From positions 1 to 12,229 of the forward strand of contig BOBG01000064.1 in assembly GCA_026002265.1 (NCBI GenBank): a stretch of 12,229 nucleotides of DNA, read 5' to 3'. The DNA comes from Spirochaetia bacterium (GTDB taxonomy: Bacteria; Spirochaetota; Spirochaetia; Treponematales; Breznakiellaceae). Positions 6,306 to 12,229 of this stretch are shown piece after piece (position 1 is the first letter of the stretch; every line of letters begins with the position of its first letter). Under the pieces are notes generated by a model. It saw only the letters and a program-made list of their open reading frames with translations, was not told the origin of the DNA and ran no database searches. The position numbers and the translations under genes are program-made.

Positions 6306-9300
6306 ATGACTGGTGCACGCCGGGAATTTCATATCTGCAACGCAGTTCGTGCAGAATCTGCATTGGAAGCACCGCTTTTTTCGCTTACCGGCAATGTACT
6401 GTTGGCTGATTTCCGGAAAACACGGGCATTGGCGGCAAAACTAAACGAAGGGCATCCGGAGCGGGCAGTCCGAGCTGGCGATCTCAACGCGATGGGGTTG
6501 ATCGATGAAATCCTCCATTTTCTTACAAAATTGTACCGAGAGCGCATTCAGCCGGATCTCTTTGAAGCCGGAGTCACTAGAATCACAGAAAAAGCAGGTC
6601 CGGATCGGACTGACGAACTTCTCCAGACTTTTACTATGCAATTTCCCCCGCGGGATGTTTATGCCGGGTCGGAAACGAGGGATCACTACCTTGCAGGTAC
6701 TACGGAAGGCGAATCTCACCGGGCATTGTCACTTGAGGAAATGCTCCTCCTTGCACTAGCCAATTTGAATCCGGCATTCAGTCCCTTTCTTTTTATGTTT
6801 GATGATTCGGATCTGGAGCGTCAAACCATTTACCCGCAAGCAATTAAAGAATTACAAAATTATCTCCAGAGCCTTCCCGGTTTTGGGCCCGATGGACAGA
6901 ATCTGTGGGATATGCTCCGGGCGCCTGCGCTCGCTTCGCCGGATTCGCTGGCCGGGCAGCTCAATTTTATGCGCCGGAAATGGGGAATGTTGCTCAAACA
7001 CTTTACCGGGCGGATGCTCACCGGATTAGATGTGATAAAAGAGGAGCATAAGCCGGTTTTTTCAGGTCCTGGGTCTGCCGAAGCCTATACGTACACTGGA
7101 TTAGGATTAGACGAATATGAACGATTTAGTCCGGATCAGGATTGGATGCCGAAAACGGTGCTGCTCGCAAAATCGACTCTGGTGTGGCTTTTTCAGCTCT
7201 CCCAAAAGTACGGCCGCGAGATCGCACGTTTGGATCAGATTCCGGATGAAGAATTGGATCTTCTTTCACACCGTGGATTTACCGGAATTTGGCTGATTGG
7301 AATCTGGGAACGGTCTGTTGCGAGCAAGACGATTAAACAGTGGACCGGGAACCCGGATGCTGCGGCAAGTGCTTATAGTTTATACGATTATGATATTGCG
7401 TCTGAACTTGGCGGGTGGCCGGCTCTGACGAATCTCCGTGAACGCTGCGCACAGCGGGGACTCCGGCTCGGATCTGATATGGTGCCGAATCATACGGGAA
7501 TCGATTCCCGGTGGGTCATTGAGCATCCGGATCGTTTTTTGCAGTTGCCTTATCCGCCTTTTCCTTCATACAATTATAATTGCGGTAACCTTTCCGGCCG
7601 GAATGATGTGACGGTGCAAATCGAAGGGCATTATTTTACCCGGAATGACGCTGCGGTTGTGTTTAAACGGATTGATAATAATACCGGTGAAACACGCTAC
7701 ATTTACCACGGAAATGACGGTACGTCTATGCCCTGGAACGATACAGCACAGATCGATTTTCTCAATCCGGAAGCCCGTGAAGCGGTAATTCAAACGATTA
7801 TCGGGGTCTGCAAACAATTTCCGATTGTCCGGTTTGATGCTGCAATGACGCTGGCCAAACGGCATATTCAGCGCCTGTGGTATCCGGAGCCGGGCCACGG
7901 CGGAGACATTTCGAGCCGGGGTGAACACGCAATTTCTAACGATGAATTTAACCGGCGTATTCCCAATGAATTTTGGCGGGAAGTTGTTGACCGGTGTGCA
8001 GTTGAGGCACCCGGAACACTCCTTTTAGCTGAAGCTTTTTGGATGATGGAAGGCTATTTTGTCCGGACTCTGGGAATGCATCGTGTTTACAACTCGGCAT
8101 TTATGAATATGCTGAAAAATGAAGATAATCAAAAATACCGGGCAACCATTAAAAATACCCTTGAATTTGATCCGGAAGTTCTCAAACGTTTTGTTAATTT
8201 TATGAATAATCCGGATGAAGAAACCGCGGTTGTCCAATTTGGGAAAGGAGATAAGTACTTTGGAATCTGTACACTCCTCGTTACGATGCCGGGTCTGCCT
8301 CTGTTTGGGCATGGTCAGGTCGAAGGTTTTGAGGAAAAATACGGCATGGAATACCGGCGATCCTATCGTGACGAAAAACCGGATTCTTATTTGATTGAAC
8401 GGCATGAACGCGAAATTTTCCCCTTGATGAAACGGCGTGCCATTTTTTCCGGCAGCTCTAACTTTTGTCTCTACGATTTTTATACATCGGATGGCAGTGT
8501 AAACGAGAATGTCTTTGCCTACACGAATCGTTCCGGTATGGATCGTGCGCTGGTTTTTTTCAATAATTCTTACTATCAAAGTTCCGGCTGGATCCGGGTC
8601 AGTGCAGCCGCTATTCCCCAGAAAAACGCTACGATCCGGCGTGACGATCTCTTTCAAGCATTGCTCCTCCATGCTGACGATAATTCCTTTACAGCTATGC
8701 GTGAGCAACATTCCGGGCAGTGGTTCCTCCGTTCTTCTAAAGATATTGCCGAGCATGGATTTTTTGTCATGCTTTCCGGTTATGAATCCCAGGTTTTCAT
8801 TGATATTCACGAAAAAATTGACACGGACGGCACATGGGCGCGGCTCAATCATCAACTTAATGGTAAAGGAGTTCCTAATCTCGAAATTGCTGCACAGGAT
8901 CTTGAATTCGGTACTCTGTACGAAGCATTTACCGCTCTTTTTGCACCGGAGTATATAGCTGAACATAAAGCGGAACAGCTGAAGAAACCGGTGGAAGATT
9001 TTCTTAATGTTGTGCTGTCAATGGTTCCGGAATCAAAAGAAAAACCAAAATGTGAAAAGTTGTGGGAAGAGTATGAATCCTATCTCGGCCGGCTCGATGA
9101 GTTGACAACAATTAAGCAGGATCGCTTGACTAAAGCTGCAAAAACGCTCCTTGCAGCATTGGCAGAACAAAAACCGGCTTCTATGCCGTATGTACTTGCG
9201 TATGGAGTGTTCTCCCTTTTCCGTTCAATAACTGGTTCTGGAGAAAAAGCAAAGCAACAGATTCTTGCGTGGCATCTGGACAGGAAAATCCGGGGAGTGC

Positions 9301-9731
9301 TTATCAACCTCGGAGCAGACCCTGTTGAATCCGGGCGTATTGTTACGTTGATGCTGACAATCCTTCAACGAACCGGAGTCGAACCGGTTGAACCGCTCAC
9401 TGCGGAATCGTTGGTTACGGAATATTATCAAGACGAGGATTTTCGGCAGATACTTGGTGTAAATGTATTTGAAGATACGACATGGTTTAACAAAGAAGCG
9501 TTTGAGCTTAGCCTTATGTATGCACCGCTCTTTCTTATTGTGGAAAGTGATGCCGCATTCAAGAGCCCCCGATCACCGGGTGGGAAGATACAGAAAAAAC
9601 GCCTTGAAAGTATTGCAGCCATTAGCAATGACTTGCACAATGCGAAATCTGATTCCGGCTATCAGCTCGATAAACTCCTTACAAGATTGCAGACTCCAGA
9701 CCAACCGAAACAAAAAGCGGAAAAGAAATAG
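6306..9731 (+). CDS. Large GH13 alpha-amylase-superfamily protein (about 1141 aa)
   Basis: Predicted alpha-glucan-acting enzyme. No signal peptide is visible, so it is probably cytoplasmic. Residues 1 to about 315 form a helical N-terminal extension starting MTGARREFHI. A (beta/alpha)8 GH13 catalytic domain follows from about 319: region I GSDMVPNHTG (D391, H396), region II VRFDAAMTLAKRH (R509, nucleophile D511), region III LLLAEAFWMMEG (acid/base E576) and region IV FMNNPDEETA (D637). All three catalytic acids are present. Region IV reads N-P-D where most GH13 enzymes have N-H-D. From about 735 there is a beta-rich C domain, then a helical tail of about 300 residues ending KQKAEKK. The start was picked at 6306 because the RREFH segment resembles the N-terminus of homologues as I recall them; ATG 6252 (+18 aa) is a real alternative. 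The exact reaction (hydrolase or transglycosylase) is unknown. Confidence 0.88.
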   Translation: MTGARREFHICNAVRAESALEAPLFSLTGNVLLADFRKTRALAAKLNEGHPERAVRAGDLNAMGLIDEILHFLTKLYRERIQPDLFEAGVTRITEKAGPDRTDELLQTFTMQFPPRDVYAGSETRDHYLAGTTEGESHRALSLEEMLLLALANLNPAFSPFLFMFDDSDLERQTIYPQAIKELQNYLQSLPGFGPDGQNLWDMLRAPALASPDSLAGQLNFMRRKWGMLLKHFTGRMLTGLDVIKEEHKPVFSGPGSAEAYTYTGLGLDEYERFSPDQDWMPKTVLLAKSTLVWLFQLSQKYGREIARLDQIPDEELDLLSHRGFTGIWLIGIWERSVASKTIKQWTGNPDAAASAYSLYDYDIASELGGWPALTNLRERCAQRGLRLGSDMVPNHTGIDSRWVIEHPDRFLQLPYPPFPSYNYNCGNLSGRNDVTVQIEGHYFTRNDAAVVFKRIDNNTGETRYIYHGNDGTSMPWNDTAQIDFLNPEAREAVIQTIIGVCKQFPIVRFDAAMTLAKRHIQRLWYPEPGHGGDISSRGEHAISNDEFNRRIPNEFWREVVDRCAVEAPGTLLLAEAFWMMEGYFVRTLGMHRVYNSAFMNMLKNEDNQKYRATIKNTLEFDPEVLKRFVNFMNNPDEETAVVQFGKGDKYFGICTLLVTMPGLPLFGHGQVEGFEEKYGMEYRRSYRDEKPDSYLIERHEREIFPLMKRRAIFSGSSNFCLYDFYTSDGSVNENVFAYTNRSGMDRALVFFNNSYYQSSGWIRVSAAAIPQKNATIRRDDLFQALLLHADDNSFTAMREQHSGQWFLRSSKDIAEHGFFVMLSGYESQVFIDIHEKIDTDGTWARLNHQLNGKGVPNLEIAAQDLEFGTLYEAFTALFAPEYIAEHKAEQLKKPVEDFLNVVLSMVPESKEKPKCEKLWEEYESYLGRLDELTTIKQDRLTKAAKTLLAALAEQKPASMPYVLAYGVFSLFRSITGSGEKAKQQILAWHLDRKIRGVLINLGADPVESGRIVTLMLTILQRTGVEPVEPLTAESLVTEYYQDEDFRQILGVNVFEDTTWFNKEAFELSLMYAPLFLIVESDAAFKSPRSPGGKIQKKRLESIAAISNDLHNAKSDSGYQLDKLLTRLQTPDQPKQKAEKK

Positions 9732-9736
9732 TGTAG

Positions 9737-9780
9737 GAACCGCTCCCAGACTGTATCGAAGGGGGCGGCTTCTATAATTT
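9737..9780 (+). terminator. Terminator-like GC-rich hairpin after the GH13 gene
   Basis: CCGCTCCC (9740-9747) pairs with GGGGGCGG (9761-9768), 8 bp with one G-T pair. It extends by GAA/TTC past a single bulge and is followed by TATAATTTT (9773-9781). It lies 8 nt after the GH13 stop. The loop side (ATCGAAGGG) is shared with the hairpin at 10034-10068, so this is also one copy of a small repeat family. Confidence 0.6.
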
Positions 9781-9878
9781 TCCTGCATGATACAGCTACA
9801 AACCACAAAGTATACAATTAATACGAAAAAAAATATAACCACAGAAGATGCAGAGTAACATAGAGAAGTGGTTTGTGC

Positions 9879-9913
9879 GTCTAGTCTGTACACCCAAAGT
9901 GTTTAGACTAGAC
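9879..9913 (+). repeat. Strong 15-bp inverted repeat (hairpin)
   Basis: The arms GTCTAGTCTGTACAC (9879-9893) and GTGTTTAGACTAGAC (9899-9913) pair over 15 positions with one mismatch and one G-T pair, around a 5-nt loop (CCAAA). No T tract follows, so a terminator role is not obvious. Confidence 0.75.
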
Positions 9914-9945
9914 CCGCTATGTGTGTAAACTGCACACTGCCCGGT

Positions 9946-9960
9946 GTCTAACCTATACAC
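9946..9960 (+). repeat. Direct copy of the 15-bp repeat
   Basis: GTCTAACCTATACAC matches the arm at 9879-9893 at 12 of 15 positions, all three differences being transitions. A smaller hairpin, GTGTG/CACAC (9921-9937), lies between them. A partial copy in the same orientation, TAGTCTAAAC (10096-10105), closes the region. Confidence 0.6.
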
Positions 9961-9997
9961 AAAAGGGGATAAAGAGATTCGTAAAATCCTAACTTTC

Positions 9998-10011
9998 GGG
10001 GGACAGACTCG
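9998..10011 (+). repeat. REP-like motif, degenerate copy
   Basis: GGGGGACAGACTCG shares GGGGACAGAC with the copies flanking the RAYT and with the one at 10957, but diverges after the core. Confidence 0.55.
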
Positions 10012-10019
10012 CAGTTGGG

Positions 10020-10092
10020 AGGGGGGTGCCGGAAAGCCCGTTCCCTGAGTTTATCGAAGGGCGGGCTTGGAGGCAGGGGGAGTACACCCCCT
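10020..10092. repeat. Nested GC-rich inverted repeats
   Basis: Central stem AAGCCCG (10034-10040) / CGGGCTT (10062-10068), with inner CCC/GGG (10043-10045 / 10059-10061). TGCC (10027-10030) can pair with GGCA (10072-10075). Competing outer pairs are AGGGGGGTG (10020-10028) with CACCCCCT (10085-10092), or AGGGGG (10075-10080) with CCCCCT (10087-10092) around a 6-nt loop. The inner CCCTGAG...TCGAAGGG word resembles a palindrome dispersed in many bacterial genomes. On the minus strand it could end mazG transcription, though the T tract is short. Confidence 0.6.
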
Positions 10093-10108
10093 CTTTAGTC
10101 TAAACTCT

Positions 10109-10906
10109 TCATTCTTGTTTATTTTCACTCAGCGTTTTTGCTTCCTGCCAATAGCGTTCCATTTCTAGACAATGTCCGCTTGACAGCTCAATGCCGGATT
10201 CTTTCATTTTTTTTTCGATATAGGTGAAGCGCTTGGTGAATTTCGTATTAGTCCGCTGAAGCGCAATCGATGGATCAATCTTTAAGAATCGGCATAAATT
10301 GATCGCCGCAAAAAGCACATCCCCCAATTCAGCTTCTAAAGCATCATTATTTCCAGAATCGAGTTCCGCTTGTGTTTCAACCAGTTCCTCACGAATCTTA
10401 TCGATAATTTCCTCCGGCTTATCCCATTCAAAACCCACTTTAGCGGCTTTCTTTTGCAATTTATACGCACGGTCTAAGGGAGGAATCCCCCGCGGCACAG
10501 TATCGAGAAGTGAATCTTTGGGCGCACGTTTTTCCACCTGCACTTTGTACTCTGCCCAGTTTTTGAGAACCTCTGCACTGTCTTTTACCTGAACATCGCC
10601 GAATACATGAGGATGGCGCCGGATAAGTTTATCCACCAGTGACTCCAGCACATCTGCCACACTAAAAGCGCCGGACTGTTCATGCATATAGGAAATCATT
10701 GTGACCAAAAGAAAAAGATCACCGAGTTCTTCCTGAGTGTGCGCGGGATTCTGCTCGTCAATTGCCTCAATACATTCAAAGGTTTCTTCAATTAAATCGC
10801 CTCGGAGTGTAGACGGGCTTTGCTCATGATCCCAGGGACAACCACCGGGGCCGCGGAGCCTGATGATAGTATCATACAATTTCTGAAAGGCTTGTGCAGT
10901 ATCCAT
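10109..10906 (-). CDS. mazG: Nucleoside triphosphate pyrophosphohydrolase MazG
   Basis: Cytoplasmic all-alpha NTP pyrophosphatase that hydrolyses (d)NTPs to NMP plus PPi, cleaning nucleotide pools or affecting ppGpp signalling. It has 265 aa, the usual length of two-domain MazG. The N-terminal domain has LRGPGGCPWDHEQ (17-29), the metal motif EETFE (40-44) with ELGD (60-63), and RRHPHVFG (96-103). A second MazG repeat has EELVE (173-177) and ELGD (193-196), so both half-sites are intact. The ATG at 10906 is chosen because the family starts just before LRGPGGCPWD. The frame stays open to 11341 upstream, but that part is antisense to the amidohydrolase gene. It is divergent from the amidohydrolase gene and convergent with GH13. 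The Shine-Dalgarno is weak (GCGGA). Confidence 0.95.
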   Translation of the reverse strand: MDTAQAFQKLYDTIIRLRGPGGCPWDHEQSPSTLRGDLIEETFECIEAIDEQNPAHTQEELGDLFLLVTMISYMHEQSGAFSVADVLESLVDKLIRRHPHVFGDVQVKDSAEVLKNWAEYKVQVEKRAPKDSLLDTVPRGIPPLDRAYKLQKKAAKVGFEWDKPEEIIDKIREELVETQAELDSGNNDALEAELGDVLFAAINLCRFLKIDPSIALQRTNTKFTKRFTYIEKKMKESGIELSSGHCLEMERYWQEAKTLSENKQE

Positions 10907-10912
10907 TCCGCT

Positions 10913-10941
10913 ATGATACTGGAAAAAGGTGGGTGAGTAAA
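10913..10941 (-). promoter_or_regulatory. Candidate promoter for mazG
   Basis: On the minus strand: TTTACT (10941-10936), 17-bp spacer, TATCAT (10918-10913). The -10 element ends 6 nt before the mazG ATG, so transcription would begin at or near the start codon (a leaderless or near-leaderless transcript). Confidence 0.4.
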
Positions 10942-10956
10942 GAGTGGAGCCACTGT

Positions 10957-10983
10957 GGGGACAGACCTCGATTCTCTTTCCGG
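10957..10983 (+). repeat. REP-like motif in the mazG/amidohydrolase divergent region
   Basis: It begins GGGGACAGACCTCGATTC and ends CTTTCCGG, followed by an AT-rich tail with TTATAAAATT (10993-11002). It is the closest relative of the copy at 2960-2986, about 8 kb away. It sits upstream of both divergent genes. Confidence 0.7.
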
Positions 10984-11051
10984 CATAAATAGTTATAAAA
11001 TTGATCGGGCATAGTGGTTTAAACAGCTCCAATTCATTAAAATGGATTCCT

Positions 11052-12229
11052 ATGGATGATATTGTTATTTCCGGAGCGCGAGTTGTGGATCCGGAAACTG
11101 GTACTGACGAAATTGTGTACGTTGGAATCCGAGATGCTGTTATTTCCAGCATCAGCCGGAACAGTCTTTCTGGTGCATACGAGATTGACGGGCGATCATT
11201 GGTTCTTGCGCCCGGATTCATCGACATCCACACGCACGAAGATATGGGAACAGACTCTTTGCGGCTTCCAGAGCAAACATCTCTGTGTGGACTGCGGACC
11301 GGAAACACCTTACTTGTGGGAGGAAATTGCGGGTACAGCAATTATCCGGTTGATGCATACCTCCGGGCTGTGGAAAGGGCGAATCTACCGGTTACAACCA
11401 TGACTTTGGTGGGGAGCAGCATGCTCCGGCACCGTGTGGGTTTGGACAATTACGAGAAAGCTACCCTCGCACAGATTGCCCGGATGAGGGAATTGGCAGT
11501 GGATGCTCTTGACCAGGGTGCAGTCGGTGTTTCTTTTGGTGTGCAGTACACGCCTGGGACGACTTTTAATGAAATGAGTGCGCTTGCGTCTGCGGCTGGG
11601 GAGCGGAACAAATTTTTTGCGGTTCATATACGTTACGATACGCCGAACCGGGCACTTGAGGCAGTTGAGGAGGTCATTGCCGCTGCCCAGATCACTGGCA
11701 CTCCGCTGGAAATTGCTCACTTTCCGGCAAATGTATATGGCAGAAATAATATACAGAAAGCCGGGGAACTTATCATGGAAGCTAACCGGAATGGTGCGGA
11801 CATCAGTGCAGATGCTTATCCCTTCGACACATGGGCTACATCGATCAAATCCGCAGTTTTTGATAATGGTTTTGAGGATTTTAATTTCCGTATCACAGAC
11901 CTGGAAATCCTTTCCGGTGAAATGGCTGGCGAGTATTGCACCGAAACGCTTTTTGAAAAGCTCCGACATTCTGATCAGGATACACAGGTTGCGTGCCACA
12001 ATGCGATTCCCAGTACGGATATTGAATCTGCCTACCGGTTGCCTTTTGTATGCGTGGGAAGTGATTCCATCATTAGTGTAGAAAATGGTCATGTGATGGG
12101 GCATCCCCGGTCGGCTGCTTCGCCGGCCCGGTTTCTTCAGGAATTTATCCGGGGAAAAAAACTCCTTTCCTTGAATGAAGGGATAAAAAAATTGACTCTC
12201 ATTCCGGCACAGCGGCTTAGGCTCGAAAC
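11052..12229 (+). CDS. N-acyl-D-amino-acid deacylase (D-aminoacylase)-type amidohydrolase, 3'-truncated by window edge
   Basis: Metal-dependent amidohydrolase predicted to release D-amino acids from N-acyl-D-amino acids. The frame runs from ATG 11052 to the edge without a stop: 392 residues visible of a family usually near 480-530. Motifs: LAPGFIDIHTHED (metal pair H60, H62), GNCGYS (C93, matching the bridging Cys of D-aminoacylases), GVSFGVQYTPG (159-169), AVHIRYD (H192), LEIAHF (H223), ISADAYPFDTWATS (251-264), CVGSDS (catalytic Asp D338), GHPRSAASPARFL (350-362) and LTLIPAQRLRL (381-391). The next upstream ATG (11042) hits a stop after five codons. No clear Shine-Dalgarno is present. Substrate range, and distinction from N-acyl-D-glutamate or -aspartate deacylases, cannot be decided here. 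Confidence 0.9.
   Translation, partial: MDDIVISGARVVDPETGTDEIVYVGIRDAVISSISRNSLSGAYEIDGRSLVLAPGFIDIHTHEDMGTDSLRLPEQTSLCGLRTGNTLLVGGNCGYSNYPVDAYLRAVERANLPVTTMTLVGSSMLRHRVGLDNYEKATLAQIARMRELAVDALDQGAVGVSFGVQYTPGTTFNEMSALASAAGERNKFFAVHIRYDTPNRALEAVEEVIAAAQITGTPLEIAHFPANVYGRNNIQKAGELIMEANRNGADISADAYPFDTWATSIKSAVFDNGFEDFNFRITDLEILSGEMAGEYCTETLFEKLRHSDQDTQVACHNAIPSTDIESAYRLPFVCVGSDSIISVENGHVMGHPRSAASPARFLQEFIRGKKLLSLNEGIKKLTLIPAQRLRLE

Larger units (their letters stand above)
9732..10108. other. Gene-free 377-bp convergent intergenic region rich in repeats
   Basis: It separates the convergent GH13 and mazG genes. No open frame in it looks coding. Contents in order: the terminator-like hairpin, an A-rich stretch with two AACCACA(A/G)AAG-like words (about 9800-9850), the GTCTAGTCT repeat cluster (9879-9960), a REP-like motif (9998-10011), nested GC-rich inverted repeats (10020-10092), and a final inverted word TAGTCTAAAC (10096-10105). 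Confidence 0.8.

Noticed and set aside
8025..8966. 313-aa open frame on the minus strand
   Set aside because: It lies wholly antisense to the GH13 catalytic and C domains, whose motifs are clearly coding on the plus strand; it shows no recognisable domain and no ribosome site.
10907..11341. N-terminal extension of MazG by about 145 residues
   Set aside because: Family proteins start just before LRGPGGCPWD; the extension crosses the divergent intergenic region and is antisense to the amidohydrolase gene.
11385..12104. 239-aa open frame on the minus strand
   Set aside because: It is antisense to the amidohydrolase frame, which carries a full series of family motifs and runs open to the window edge.

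Overview
The window reads like a chromosomal segment of a spirochaete, most likely Treponema-like. This rests on the style of the DnaA and GH13 proteins, the many exported or lipid-anchored proteins, and gene families typical of host-associated anaerobes. No rRNA or other taxonomic marker is present, so the assignment is an inference of moderate to low confidence. Gene order is not syntenic with a classical oriC: the gene overlapping the end of dnaA is a solute-binding protein, not dnaN.

Layout. Bases 1-920 hold the 3' part of dnaA, cut by the window edge inside the Walker A region. It overlaps by ATGA an orphan ABC-type sugar-binding protein (917-2152), followed by a weak terminator-like hairpin. 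On the minus strand at 2276-2824 lies a complete REP-associated tyrosine transposase (RAYT, Y1/HUH type), flanked by short GGGG(A/T)CAGACC repeats that recur at about 9998 and 10957. Next come a small FMN-binding lipoprotein (3107-3439) and a HIT-family nucleotide hydrolase (3459-3803). A molybdate-uptake operon, modA-modB-modC (3896-6069), has its own sigma70-like promoter. ModC ends right after the ABC ATPase core and lacks the usual C-terminal molybdate-binding domain. A very large GH13 (alpha-amylase superfamily) protein of about 1141 residues fills 6306-9731.

The 377-bp convergent gap 9732-10108 has no gene. It is packed with inverted and direct repeats: a terminator-like hairpin, a cluster of a 15-bp GTCTAGTCT-type repeat, a REP-like motif and nested GC-rich hairpins. 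After it comes mazG (10109-10906, minus strand). Diverging from mazG is a D-aminoacylase-type amidohydrolase (11052 to the right edge), which runs off the window without a stop. The mazG/aminoacylase intergenic region carries another copy of the RAYT-linked repeat.

How the genes fit together. These are mostly independent housekeeping and nutrient functions: replication initiation, sugar and molybdate capture, alpha-glucan metabolism, flavin-linked redox, nucleotide clean-up by HIT and MazG, and D-amino-acid derivative turnover. I see no defence island, prophage or CRISPR. The most unusual content is the RAYT with its dispersed repeats, the structured convergent intergenic region, the shortened ModC, the altered DNA-reading residues in DnaA, and the atypical GH13 enzyme.
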